DNA from: Brachionus plicatilis
Lineage: Eukaryota; Rotifera; Eurotatoria; Ploima; Brachionidae
Length of the DNA: 64,000 nucleotides
Assembly (NCBI GenBank): GCA_010279815.1
Contig: QEOQ01000180.1
Coordinates: 357,770-421,769 of the forward strand
Direction of reading: 5' to 3'
Within the stretch, counting starts at the first letter, position 1, and each line of letters opens with the position of its first letter. The position numbers and the translations under genes were made by a program. This document shows, piece after piece, positions 1 to 10,594 of the stretch. The notes under the pieces are model-generated. The model made no database searches, was not told the origin of the DNA, and saw only the letters and a program-made list of their open reading frames with translations.

Positions 1-2852
1 AAATGTCAGATAGATAGATACACAAAGACTCGAACTCGTTCAATGATAAACCAAAATTTACATAATAGTATGACTTTTTTCATCTATAATCTAATAAAAA
101 CAAGAACTTGATATTAAAGGCGAAATATAGGCAGAATTAATTAATCATTTCGCTTATATTGATTTATCTCGAAATGCAGGACATGTTATTCTCAGATTAA
201 ATAAATTGTTCAACTTTTTTATTTACATATGAGAGTATTATTCGATTTATTATAGGATAAGTAAAAAACTAAATCCAAAAGAGTCAATTGTTTTGGTCCA
301 GTTCATCTTAAAATGTTTTGCTTACGTTTTTAAATTTTTTTTTAATCTAACTTTTTTTATCTCTTTAAGAAATTAGGGGTTTTGAATTGAACATTAGGGT
401 AAAAACATTCTAAAAATTATATTTTCAAAATTAAGATATTTTTAAATTTGAATAGGAAATTCGGAAAAAAATATCTACTTAATTCTAAAGGGTTTATAAT
501 TGGCAAAATGTAGAAAATTTTACATTTTTTCATTTTCATATTTTTAGATTTTTTGTACAAAATTTCATAAAATTTTTATTTTTAATTTCGGTAACTAAAT
601 AATTTGGAAGAGTTTTTTTTTATTTTCTGAAATATTGCACAAAAAATCTAAAAATATGAAAATGTAAAAATGTAAAATTATTTTCATTTTGCCTTATAAT
701 CTGTCAGTGTGTTAAATTAAAACAGTTCTCGAAAAATGATTACTTTTTTGAATGCTAATAAGTTTTTCATTAAGACGATTATTTTATCATTATTTTTGCT
801 ATCTATTTTCCTATTCCTGCTGTAATTAACAAGTTTGTTTAGCTTTAGCTTTCAACAACTGGAAAATATTTGACAAGTTGAAAATATATTAAGATATCTA
901 ATGATAGAAATAATTCATTATCTATTGTTGACAATGATATTTAATATTTTATTTCGCTTTAATTTTATATTAAATCAAATTTTGGTGAAATTTGAACAAA
1001 CTGGTGTTGAAGTTTATATAATCAAGAAAATTACTTAATTTCTGATTATCTTTTTTATTAACAGCTATTGAAATTTTCCTGGAACGCATGCTTGGTTACA
1101 AAATAAAATTTAATCGAATCCTTTTGTTTAATTTGTTTAATAATTCGGCATCGTATTTTGAATAATCTCTTAAATTTTTCTTTATTATTTTCAGTAAAGT
1201 CTTTAATAGTAAATGTATTATTTTAATTTATTTAACAATAGCATGATGCTTACTAATATGGCCATGCTGTAAAAAATATTTGGCATAAATCTGGGCCTAG
1301 ATTTCAATTTTTTTAGCAAAAAAATATTTCAATAGTTAGCGAAGCAAAAATCAAAAATTAATTCAATTTCTCGATAAAACATCATTTAGCATTGAGAATT
1401 TTAAAATTTATTTGAAAAAAACGCGTATATTAAAAATATTTCTGGATATAAAAGCAAATAAAAAATACAGCAAGTCAATATTTCTACTGTCTTTTCGTAG
1501 GCCGATTTTAATATAAAAAAAACAGATTTTTTAATAGTTAAAATCAATAAAAAGAAAGAATCAAATATTAACGATTGAAATAAAAAATTCAAGTTCATTT
1601 TTATTCCAATCTATTATAAAGGACTTAATGTTTTACATAAACAAATTTTCTTCATTGTCCCTTTTTGGTTTTTATGAAAATTGTAATGCCACTTTTGCGA
1701 TTTCTTGTAAAATTAGAGAAATTTCAGTAAATTTACTCAAATTTTGATAAATTCAGTTTCAAAATTTAGTACTGTTTTTATTAACTAGGAAGAAAATAAA
1801 TTTTAAATTTTAAAAAAATTCAATTTTTTTATTCAATTAATTCTCTTAACTTGGTAAATTAAAATAAGAAAAATGTTTTCGCATGAAGTTTGCTTTTTTC
1901 AGACTATAGACAAAGTATTAATTCTTCAAAAGGCTGTTAAATCAAAAAAATTTTTTTTCGATTGGATAATATATTGAAGTTTATTTTGATTCGTATTAAA
2001 AACCAATTGTTTTAATTTAAAATATTTAAATTAAAAATTTGGTTGATTTTAATTTATTCTGGTGATGTTTTTACCTGATAAAAAGCATGCTTTTAAAAGT
2101 TAAATTATCAAAAAAACACGTTTTTCAGGAAATTTAATTTTTTAAATGTAAAAAAAATACAATGTTTATTTTTTCTTACATTTATTAGTCAAATTTTTTC
2201 ATCATGTTAATTTAGCAAGACTTTAAAAAAATATTTGTTTCTTTTTTTGTCATAATTATTTGACTCAAAGGTCTCGAAGGAATTGCCTGTTTAATGTAAA
2301 CATCAATTTAACTTTATTCACCAAATTGAATTGACACTTAATTTATTTGCGCCAGATATAAGCAAACAAATTCAAAGCTATTTAATTAACAAAAAGTATC
2401 TTTTTAGTAACTCCACATTGAAAAAATAATTTTAGCTGAAAATTTTATTCTTTTAATACACAAAACTTTTGAACAAGACGAGACAATACATTGATTAATT
2501 AAAATAATTGAATTATTTCATCCATTTTTTAATTTTTTACTCAAAAAACAGCTCACCTCTGGGGGCGGTGAAGAATACGTGATACTTAAAAGATAAAAAT
2601 GCCAATTTTCTATAGACATTCAGGTAGCCGAATGTTATTGAAATTGATTTAAAAAATATTGTTTAAATCCTAAATTATTCCGAATTGATTCAAACTAAGC
2701 ATTTGGCTTAAATCAAATTTAATTCGATTAATTCATTTTTTACTTTGAATTGTTTAGATATTTTCATTATGTAATTAAGATCGAGTTAAAAACTAATAAA
2801 CTAGAGAAAAAATAGAGTTTTTTTTTTTAAAAAATATAAATGTTTTAAAGCT
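1..2852. other. AT-rich intergenic region
   Basis: No convincing gene seen on either strand. The short open frames are low-complexity K/F/L/I-rich reading of AT-rich DNA. It contains one inverted-repeat element (493-700), listed separately. Confidence 0.7.
493..700. repeat. MITE-like inverted-repeat element
   Basis: The left arm (TTATAATTGGCAAAATG, then a segment ending in ATTTTTAGATTTTTTGT) reappears reverse-complemented on the right (ACAAAAAATCTAAAAATATG, then CATTTTGCCTTATAA). The arms are about 80 bp and flank a short centre, with no coding capacity. This is a non-autonomous inverted-repeat transposon or simple hairpin repeat. The exact ends and the target-site duplication are unclear. 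Confidence 0.55.
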
Positions 2853-4598
2853 ATGTCAATATTGCGATCGTCATACGCCGATGACACATTGATCGACCCT
2901 CAAAGCATCGACTTGGAGAATTCGTCATCTTTAGTCAATTTTATCCAGTACTATGATTTTGACCATCATGAAGAAAAATCAGTGACCAAAGTGTTGATAA
3001 AATTTTTGCAACAGGAAACTTCATTAGTGTGGATAATATTTGGCACCATTGGAAACATTTTATCACTCTTTGTTTTACTCAGACGAAAAATGAGAATACA
3101 TTCCACATTTACCTACTTGACCATCTTGGCAATATGCGACACTCTCGTTCTATACTTTGGTTTATTGCGCGATTTTCTAGTTAACAAATACAATTTGGAC
3201 ATAAACGGTGACATTCTGTGTAAATTTCACGTATTTTCATTCTATTTTGTTCTTCATATGGCAAGTTGGCTGCTGGTGGCTGTAAATATAGATCGTCTAA
3301 TAGCGGCATCATTTTTGAGTTTGTCCAAAACATGGTGCACTCCGAGGACCGCAATCAAAGTCTCCATTTATCTTGCCATATTTTTATTGATAATAAACTC
3401 TCATTTTTTATATTTTGTCGACTCAAAAGGCTACGCTCCTGACCCCCTCCGAAAACCTCGGAATCCATCAACTAGATCAAAGTTTTCCAAGAACAATTCA
3501 AGTATTCTCGAGCTCAAGTACCGCGCAAGCAGCTATTTGTGGTTGACGGACCCCGACCAATTCAGTGACTTAAAGACACATGATGCCAAGAGCCAGATTA
3601 GTCTTGCCAAATATGCTGGCAACCGGACCGATGAACCAGTCAACCCTTATGTGTACAGAAAATGTCTAATCAAGCCCAACAGTCCTGTGTACAGTTACTT
3701 TTTTTCCAAGATATTCACTTGGATTGACGCAAGTGCCCAAGTTATACTTCCATTTATAATAATGCTCATATGCAATATAAACATAATTCACAAGGTGTTG
3801 TTGACCAAAAACAAGAGTAATGGAAAAAATTTGAAAAGAGTGCGCAAAATAAGAGGAATGTGTATAATGATAGTCAGTGTGTCTGTCATATTTTTTGTCC
3901 TAGAGGCTCCGATTCTCTTGTTCATATGCTTAATACAAGGCTCATATATCCAGCCAACTTGGCCGTACATAGAGCTCTTTTGGACCATAATGAACCTGAT
4001 GATGTACACCAATCACGTGATTAACTTTATATCATACTGCATGACTGGAACCAAGTTTAGACGCGAACTTCTGCGTCTTTTCTGTATTGATGCCTTTTTG
4101 AAACAAATGGATGACTACAAGAACATGTTTATTACTCAGAATGGCGAGTTGAAAAAGTGCGATGCCAAGTCTCCTAGAGAAAAGAAAACAGTGGTGAAAT
4201 TTTTTAAACGAAACCAAGAGTTAAATTTTGTAACCGAGTCGGCAGTGAAAAATAAGAACAATGCAGTAAAGCCGGTAAATTTGACTGCTGGTATATTGAA
4301 TAGGAAAAGGTATATCGGTGAGAGTGCAACTTTAAAAAAGAATGTGGACAAAGACTCGGACTCGGAGTTGTCACATTTTGTATGCAATCGAAACAATTTG
4401 GAGAAAAATGTTATTGATTCGATTAGAGCTGATAATCAAAAAGTCAATGATGAAGAAATACCTACAACGAAATCGTTTTCCAGATTTAGTTTCCAAGGTT
4501 TGAGTAAGTTTAGGAGAAAATCGAAAAAAAGCGATTCTGAGCGAATTCAATTAGATGAATTTGACATTGAAATGGACGAGGAAAGTGGATATTTTTAA
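2853..4598 (+). CDS. Class A (rhodopsin-like) GPCR, probable neuropeptide receptor
   Basis: Single-exon receptor of 581 aa. Seven hydrophobic segments lie near residues 57-77, 87-107, 125-147, 168-188, 289-315, 335-361 and 372-396. TM1 carries the G-N signature (GTIGN). C123 at the top of TM3 and C271 in a very long second extracellular loop (about 100 residues, several N-glycosylation sites) would make the conserved disulfide. The TM3 end reads DRL rather than DRY, and TM7 reads NHVINFISYC, lacking a classical NPxxY. That form is typical of invertebrate FMRFamide/TRH-receptor-like peptide receptors. The cytoplasmic tail (about 185 residues) is long, with many K, S and D/E. The start is the first ATG of the open frame, ahead of a plausible extracellular N-terminus. 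An AATAAA lies about 60 bp after the stop (4660-4665). The ligand cannot be told from sequence. Confidence 0.85.
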   Translation: MSILRSSYADDTLIDPQSIDLENSSSLVNFIQYYDFDHHEEKSVTKVLIKFLQQETSLVWIIFGTIGNILSLFVLLRRKMRIHSTFTYLTILAICDTLVLYFGLLRDFLVNKYNLDINGDILCKFHVFSFYFVLHMASWLLVAVNIDRLIAASFLSLSKTWCTPRTAIKVSIYLAIFLLIINSHFLYFVDSKGYAPDPLRKPRNPSTRSKFSKNNSSILELKYRASSYLWLTDPDQFSDLKTHDAKSQISLAKYAGNRTDEPVNPYVYRKCLIKPNSPVYSYFFSKIFTWIDASAQVILPFIIMLICNINIIHKVLLTKNKSNGKNLKRVRKIRGMCIMIVSVSVIFFVLEAPILLFICLIQGSYIQPTWPYIELFWTIMNLMMYTNHVINFISYCMTGTKFRRELLRLFCIDAFLKQMDDYKNMFITQNGELKKCDAKSPREKKTVVKFFKRNQELNFVTESAVKNKNNAVKPVNLTAGILNRKRYIGESATLKKNVDKDSDSELSHFVCNRNNLEKNVIDSIRADNQKVNDEEIPTTKSFSRFSFQGLSKFRRKSKKSDSERIQLDEFDIEMDEESGYF

Positions 4599-6480
4599 TT
4601 TTTGTTTTCAAAATTTTCGATTTTTTTAGACCTATGTTTAAAATGGTGTTCATTTTTATAATAAAATTATCTAATTATCAAATATTTTTTGTGAATAATA
4701 ATGAATTTTGGTTTTTGACAAAAAAAGATAAAAACTAGTTCTTGCATTTTTAACAGATTTGCTTAACTCAAATTGTCTATAAGAGAATAATACCTGGCAT
4801 ATTAGTTTTTTCCATCAATAATAAGAAAAATGTATTGACGCATCTAAGATGATTCAAATCTATCTAAGATGATTCAAAATCACCAAAATTATCTGTCTTT
4901 TAGTGACAACAAAATAGAGAACCTTTGTTAACCCTCGGATAAGGTTAAGTTAATTAAACTCAGTTTATTTGTTTTTTAAATTTTATTTTATTAAATGATA
5001 AAATTACACTTATAACAAATACGACAATAGGCCTAGGTAAACGTTTAAGTTGTTTGTGGAAATATTCGAATAAGACGAATAAATGAAATAAAGTATTACA
5101 TTTTTATAGTAAAAGAAATAATTAAAAAACATCAATCACAAATCAAGATAATATCAAATAAAATATTAAAAGTAGGAAAGATTGTAGACAATGGTCATTG
5201 AGATAACGATGACACTTTATATTAAATTAATTTAATTAAAACATCAAGATAAATAACTTGATAAGTTATTGAATTTGAGGATCGTAGATCATAGTAACAC
5301 CTTTTTTACATATTATTAATCTAATTCAAAAAGATGGTGTAAAGAAACTTATTATGGAATTGTCACGAACAAATTCTTAATTAATTTTAATTAAATATTA
5401 AAAAAAATAAATTAGTTTGAGTATCTAAATTCTCTTTTCCTATAACTCTTAAGTAAAAAATTAATATTTAATACATAATATAAATATTTAATTTTTTTTT
5501 GATTGGACAATTTAATTTTTTTTAATTTTTTTTTTATGTGTTTTCAATATTATCCTCAGATCTTGTAAAAAACTTCTAAGTTTTGTCTTGAAATTTAAAA
5601 TTTTTTTAAAATGATTTTGTTCTAATAAATTTTTTAACGGTCGTTTATATAAAAAATAAGAATATTGGAAAAAGTAACACTTAACAACTGTATTTATTTA
5701 TTATTATATCCTCATTTTCATTATAACGGGTGTTCAAAAAGGAATGTTCAAAAGTTTGACATGTAAAAAAAATATGTTCCAGTTGACAAAATTTAACCAA
5801 ATTTTGACCAGTTATTTAATATCATTTAATATTTAAAAAAAATTAAATTAAAAGTTTTTTCTATGTTAATTAACCGAAATAGGCCATTGGGAACACCTTT
5901 ACCTAAAAATGACAATTGTCCTCAAATGTTTTGAAAGTAAATATATATGTTTAGTTGTTTATTTAAAAGAGCAAAAAGGACAGATTAAAATAAGCCCTTG
6001 GTCATTTTTCAATGACTTATGTATCAAAAGTTATCTGAAAAAAGACACTGAAATTTAATTTCTTCAAAATATTAGGTATCCACACTCTTTTTGCTATATC
6101 TAGCGAACTGAACCAAGTTTTTTGAAATTTTTGACAAATATTAAGGTAAGAATAAGCTTTAGAGTAAGTATGAATATAATATAATTTTTGATTAATTTTA
6201 TCACTATTATTAAAAAAAATTCAAAAAAGCACTATTCACTTATGAATAGATTAAATGACCAAAAAAGAACCCCATTATGTCAATAAAATATATCAATTAA
6301 AATCTTTTAAATTATGCCTTAAGAAAATATATGATACATGCTAGTTTAAGCTTTGATATTTTAATGAAATTAAAATTAATCTTTGCATTTTTATTTCCTT
6401 TAAATTTAATTGTATTCAAAATAAAAAAAGTTTTTTTTCACTACAACAATATAAACCCTTCATTTTTCGGCGCCAATTTC
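4599..6480. other. AT-rich spacer
   Basis: No gene recognised. Contains a tandem duplication of ATCTAAGATGATTCAAA around 4842-4878 and otherwise low-complexity AT-rich DNA. Confidence 0.6.
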
Positions 6481-6540
6481 GCGTCAAACAGCGACTGGTC
6501 AGCTTTGTTTTGTTAACAAAAAATTGAGAGACAATTTCAA

Positions 6541-6936
6541 TTGAAAAGCAGCAGTCCTCCTAGGAGAAAATCAATTTACATTCTTTCGTTGTACAAGCAT
6601 CCTAGTTTGGCTTTTGGTGACTTTTTGAAAAGATTCAAGGATTTTCTGAATAAGTATGCAAATGTTCTGTCGACAAGTACTCTTTTGATATTGGGTGATT
6701 TTAATGTCGACTTTAACAAAGAAAAGGAAAAGTCAAAATTAGATAAATTGATTGATATGGGTCTAAAACCATTGTTCAAGAATAGGACCACTTTTGAAAA
6801 GTGTTCTCAATTGGACTGGGCTTTTATGAGACTTTCTCCGGTTATTAATGATGATCAACAAATTCAATTAAAGGCAAAAGTACTTGATACATGGTTCAGT
6901 GATCATTCGGCTATTGTTTCAACAATTGGCTTTTAA
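6541..6936 (+). pseudogene. Endonuclease/exonuclease/phosphatase-domain fragment of a retroelement or Helentron
   Basis: About 130 codons open. The translation contains YKHPS, then LILGDFNVDF (the GDFN metal/catalytic block of AP-endonuclease-like nucleases), then a SQLDWAF block and a WFSDHSAIVS block matching the conserved SDH near the end of that fold. Only the C-terminal two-thirds of the domain is present and there is no convincing start codon, so this is a 5'-truncated relic. Such domains occur in LINE retrotransposons and at the C-terminus of Helentron (Helitron2) proteins. No reverse transcriptase or helicase is seen next to it, so the parent class is undecided. Confidence 0.65.
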
Positions 6937-7036
6937 TTTTTATTGACTCTTACTATTTTTATTATTTTTTTAATTATCAATAAAGTTTTTACAAAAATAA
7001 ATGTTTTTCCATTTAAAATTTCTTTCGAAATTAGAA

Positions 7037-7572
7037 CCTAGATTTTCTAGTAATTGAAAAAGACTGTCATTTTTGATATTTTATTTTAAGTTAGAGTAAG
7101 GTGTTTTTAAAAATTCGATAAGCAGACTCTTAACCAATTTTTTTGAAATCTACATGGTTAAAATAGTTGGTTTTTAATGTTTCATTGGACCATGAAAAAT
7201 TTTACAAACAAGGGCTAGCATCTAGGTCAATTGAAAAAAGTCGACCAACTGAAATTTTAACACTTTTTTTGAACTCGTCATGGTCAATTTAGTCAGTATA
7301 TTTGGTTACTTTTGTTTAAAAAGAAAATTTCAAACTAGGGTTAGCGGCTAGGGTTATTTGGAAAAGTCGACCTACAAACTTTTGAATGCTTTTTTTGAAC
7401 TCTAAGTGGTCTAATTAGTTAGTCTACAAAGTTTCAGACGTTTACAAGGACTTTGAAAAATCTGGACAGACGACAGACGACAGACGGCAGACGACAGACG
7501 ACAGACAGACGGCAGAGAGACACGACCATCCTAATACCTAGATTTTGTTAGATAAATCTACGAAAATCTAGG
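7037..7572. repeat. Repeat block bounded by CCTAGATTTT / AAAATCTAGG, with 126-bp degenerate tandem units
   Basis: CCTAGATTTT at 7037 and its reverse complement at 7563-7572 bracket the block. A second CCTAGATTTT at 7537 makes a terminal hairpin with the last copy. Inside, a motif of the form TTTTTTTGAA followed by a diverged ATGGTNNAATTAGT-like stretch recurs at 7145, 7271 and 7397, exactly 126 bp apart, with a shared GTCGACC box in two of the units. The block then runs into the CAGACGA satellite. No coding capacity is seen. Confidence 0.6.
7465..7530 (+). repeat. CAGACGA/CAGACGG microsatellite
   Basis: Imperfect 7-mer repeats of CAGACGA, CAGACGG and CAGA over about 60 bp, much more GC-rich than the surroundings. 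Lies near the right end of the 7037-7572 repeat block. Confidence 0.85.
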
Positions 7573-7595
7573 CAACCCTAACCCTAACCCTAACC
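7573..7595 (-). repeat. Interstitial telomere-like repeats (CCCTAA on plus, TTAGGG on minus)
   Basis: Three to four uninterrupted AACCCT units directly abut the end of the 7037-7572 repeat and directly precede the coding-like segment upstream of the SF3 helicase relic. TTAGGG is the usual metazoan telomere unit, so this is either an interstitial telomeric sequence or chance at a junction. Confidence 0.7.
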
Positions 7596-7823
7596 GATGG
7601 TACCAAAATCAATATTTTAGATCCATTTATACAGGCTAATTCGGGTCAGATTCCCTTTATTGAAGAAACCATTAAAGCCATCAAAAATCCATCACCAATT
7701 GTAAATTCTCTTTTTCCATTTAAATACAAGTTAGATAGTCTGGGCAAAGAAAAAAAATTTGGCTGGGTCTTGAGCGCAAAACAGTTGAAGGATTTTTTTA
7801 TAAATATTTTTCATAATTTTTGA
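7596..7823 (+). pseudogene. Coding-like fragment upstream of the SF3 helicase relic
   Basis: Seventy-five codons open to a TGA with ordinary protein-like composition (D, E, G, P, W and K mixed, for example FGWVLSAKQLKDFF near the end). This contrasts with the low-complexity reading of the spacers. It is in the same orientation as the helicase relic. It could be the N-terminal part of the same element or another decayed gene. Family not recognised. Confidence 0.4.
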
Positions 7824-7830
7824 ATAATTT

Positions 7831-7898
7831 TTCACTGTGGTGAAGTTTTGACATTTTCACTGTGGTGAGTTAATTAATTAATTAACTCATGTCAAAAC
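7831..7898. promoter_or_regulatory. Origin-like cluster: two TTCACTGTGGTGA repeats, a 22-bp palindrome and a 9-bp inverted repeat
   Basis: TTCACTGTGGTGA occurs at 7831-7843 and 7856-7868; each contains the dyad TCAC...GTGA. A perfect 22-bp palindrome (GAGTTAATTAATTAATTAACTC) lies at 7867-7888. GTTTTGACA (7845-7853) pairs with TGTCAAAAC (7890-7898), so the palindrome sits inside a larger stem. The cluster ends just before the SF3 helicase reading frame. Iterated dyads plus a hairpin beside a Rep-like gene resemble replication origins of small DNA replicons; that role is inference. Confidence 0.45.
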
Positions 7899-7901
7899 AA
7901 A

Positions 7902-8686
7902 ATGACTTACAGCGGTTCTAATAAAATCGTAACGCCGCTTGGCTGGCTGGCGCGGCCTCGGCCATTTTGTCGTGACACAGTAGTTGACTATTTAATTGGA
8001 TGGATTATAAATGGGTGGCATCACAAAAGAAAACATCTTTGTCTTTATGGCGAATCTAATGCAGGAAAAAGCACTTTTTGCAACGTATTACTTGGAAAAT
8101 ATGAGCATCAAAATTTTCCAATTGGATCAAACGATAATAAATTTGCATTTGATCGTTGGAATTCTGAATTGTACACCCATTGTATGATTCATGAATTCGA
8201 TTTCCATAAAATCGACTTGGAAAATGGCTCTTGAAGGCTTCAATTTTACCATAAATAGAAAACATCGGGTTGGAAATGTTGGTTCAATAAAAATTCCATT
8301 TATTTTCATGTGTAACAATAATCCTTTGACTTTTATTGAACAATCATTAATTAATCGTATTGATTTTGTCGAATGTAAGTCGAATCCCAATGATTTCATA
8401 GATAATTTTAAGGACTATTTAGAAGTTGATGTTGATTTTACTGAGCACAAATTAAATCCAAATGTTGAGGAATATTGTCGTCCAGATAGTTTTGAGTTTC
8501 CTCCTCTATATTACGACAGGAAATTAATTGGCTCACAAGAATACAAAAGGTCAAGTGAAATTGCAATCACAAAAAATTGACACCGAAAAAGATGCTAAAC
8601 TAAATGTCACAATTATAAAATGTCAAAACAACACAAAAAGAATTATACAGTATTCCGAAAGTGAAAACTCAAATGATTCAATTTGA
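7902..8686 (+). pseudogene. Frameshifted superfamily 3 helicase (Rep/NS1-like), probable endogenous viral element
   Basis: Relic of a replication-initiator helicase. The first frame (7902-8234) carries a Walker A box, LYGESNAGKST, and ends in a Walker B-like acidic segment. Within about 40 bp of 8190-8230 the similarity passes to another frame (to about 8580) that carries the B'-type K-H segment, the sensor-type block IPFIFMCNNNP with its asparagines, and an NRIDF block that may hold the arginine finger. A third frame with a coherent acidic/basic tail runs from about 8545 to a TGA at 8684-8686, so there are at least two frameshifts. Order and spacing fit SF3 helicases of parvovirus/densovirus, CRESS-type or related small DNA replicons. 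No HUH nuclease domain or capsid gene is recognised nearby. It cannot encode an intact protein as it stands. Confidence 0.6.
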
Positions 8687-9761
8687 ACAAAACTGGTTCG
8701 ACAGTATAAAATACAAAACAATTAGTAGATTCTGAATTAAATCAGAATAAAATTCATTATAAAAAGTAGAAATGTAGTTTTAATTAGTTCTTTAAAATAA
8801 AAATTTAAAAAATAACAAATAAATTTTTCATTTAAATCTTTTAATGATTTTTCAAAATTAATTAATTCAAATTGACTAAAAAATCTAAGAAAATTATTTG
8901 GAAATTCAATAACACTTTTTTAGAGTTTCTAAAATTCTAAAATAATGGAATTAATATTTCGTTTTCCTATTAACTTTAATTAAAAATTTTTTGGCAATGT
9001 TAAAAGATGGGTATACGAGAAGTTTAGATTTCATTAACATTTTTTTTATCATTGTTCTTTTTTCCTAAAAATGCGCTCAATTTAAAAAGACGTTTCTACT
9101 TGCAGCATTGTGAAGTTTCGTTCAAAAAGTTCAGTTCAAAATCTTAAATTCGTTTATATTTTGAATGGAATGAAGTGATAAAATAAAAATTTAGCAGATG
9201 ATGTAAAAAAAATGTAACAGGACTTGCTCAAAAAAAAAAACAAAAAAAAAAATTTTATTAACCAATTATTGATTTTCCAAAAAAACTGAATTAATATTAA
9301 GTCGGTTTTGAAAAAAAAATTTCGAAATGTAAAATTAAACACTAACAAAAATTTTAAATATTGCAAATAAAACTTCTTTTTTTACAAAGACAAATAATTT
9401 GTCTTAAATTCCATTGATTATAAAAGTCGATTATTAATTAAAAGAAAACTTTCAGAATTTATTTTCAAGGCTACTTGGTGTAACAACTTTTGTTACGCAT
9501 TGTTACATATTTTACATGAGCAAATTTTTTTCATTCATCGAAAAATTTCAATTGAGAACTTTTTTCTTGAACTTTTTGAACTTTTTAAAAAAAACTTCAC
9601 AATGCTCAATATTTATTCAACGAATCAATTTTCCAATTCTTATTAATAGGAATAAATGATATATTTTATGTTCAAATGTATTTAAATTATTAAATTAATA
9701 GGATAAAAATAGTAAATTAATTGATTTCAGTCTTTTCTTAGGTCATATAAAATATCCATGC

Positions 9762-9848
9762 TCAATCACACTTTTTACAAATACTCTCTATTTCTTTTTT
9801 ACAATATCCACAGCCTGCTATTTTACATTTTGAACAAAAATTTGCGTT
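9762..9848 (-). pseudogene. Cysteine-rich (zinc-ribbon-like) peptide fragment
   Basis: A 28-codon stretch ending in TGA reads with the spacing C-x2-C-x5-C-x2-C-x9-C-x2-C, the last pair as CKKCD, followed at once by the stop. Six regularly spaced cysteines in such AT-rich DNA are unlikely by chance. Transposases such as piggyBac types end in cysteine-rich zinc-binding tails, but no upstream transposase is visible, so the parent is unknown. Confidence 0.35.
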
Positions 9849-10575
9849 TTATAATTATCACATAAACGAATTTGAACAAATTTATTTGAATTTAGAAAAT
9901 TTTTCTTATTTTTAATGCTTAAAAAATAATGTTAAAAAAAAATACTTAGCCAAAGCTAAGTATTATAACAAGCTAATAACAAAAATTTAAAAGTAAAATT
10001 TAAACAAAATTAATAGACGCCAGATGTTCGCAAAAAATATCTTTACTAAGAATACCCAAAACTTTTTTTTTATCATAAACTTTAAGGTTAGACCCAATGA
10101 TGTCAATAGAATGAAAAATTCAAAGAATTAATATAAATAGGAAATCATTTAAAAAATATATCAATGTTTACAATTCATTATATTAAACATGTTAAGTTAC
10201 AACTTCTGAATTTTATTTAATTCGATATTTAATTAATCTTTCCTATTATTAATTGGAAAGTTTTGCCAAAATTTTTTGTCAGACTTGTGAACTTTGTAAA
10301 AATAAAAAACATTTAAAATCTTTGAAAAATTTACTTTTCATTCATTTCAAATTTTTATTTAGGGTAATTAATTTTGCTTATATCCAAAAACTAAAATTGT
10401 TCAAAAAATATTTACATATTACTAAAGAAGTAATAAGATCAAAGAAATTTAAACTTTCAGGTTAAAATAAGTAATTAAGAAACTATTCAATCAAAATATA
10501 AAAATTTTATTACAGATTAGAAATTAAATAAAGTATTAGCTAATAAAATTCAAATGAATGGTGAAAAAACATTTT

Positions 10576-10594
10576 AATATATATATATATATAT
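10576..10594. repeat. TA dinucleotide microsatellite
   Basis: About nine uninterrupted TA units. Confidence 0.8.

Noticed and set aside
1401..1598. 65-codon minus-strand open frame
   Set aside because: F/L/I/K-rich reading of AT-rich DNA with no domain, no conserved motif and no neighbours suggesting a gene.
5727..5905. Possible MITE bounded by GGTGTTC and GAACACC
   Set aside because: Only 7-8 bp of inverted match and no extended arms; likely chance.
10253..10465. 70-codon plus-strand open frame with CQTCELCKNKKHLK
   Set aside because: One CxxC-like cluster only; the rest is low-complexity K/F/L; no homology recognised.
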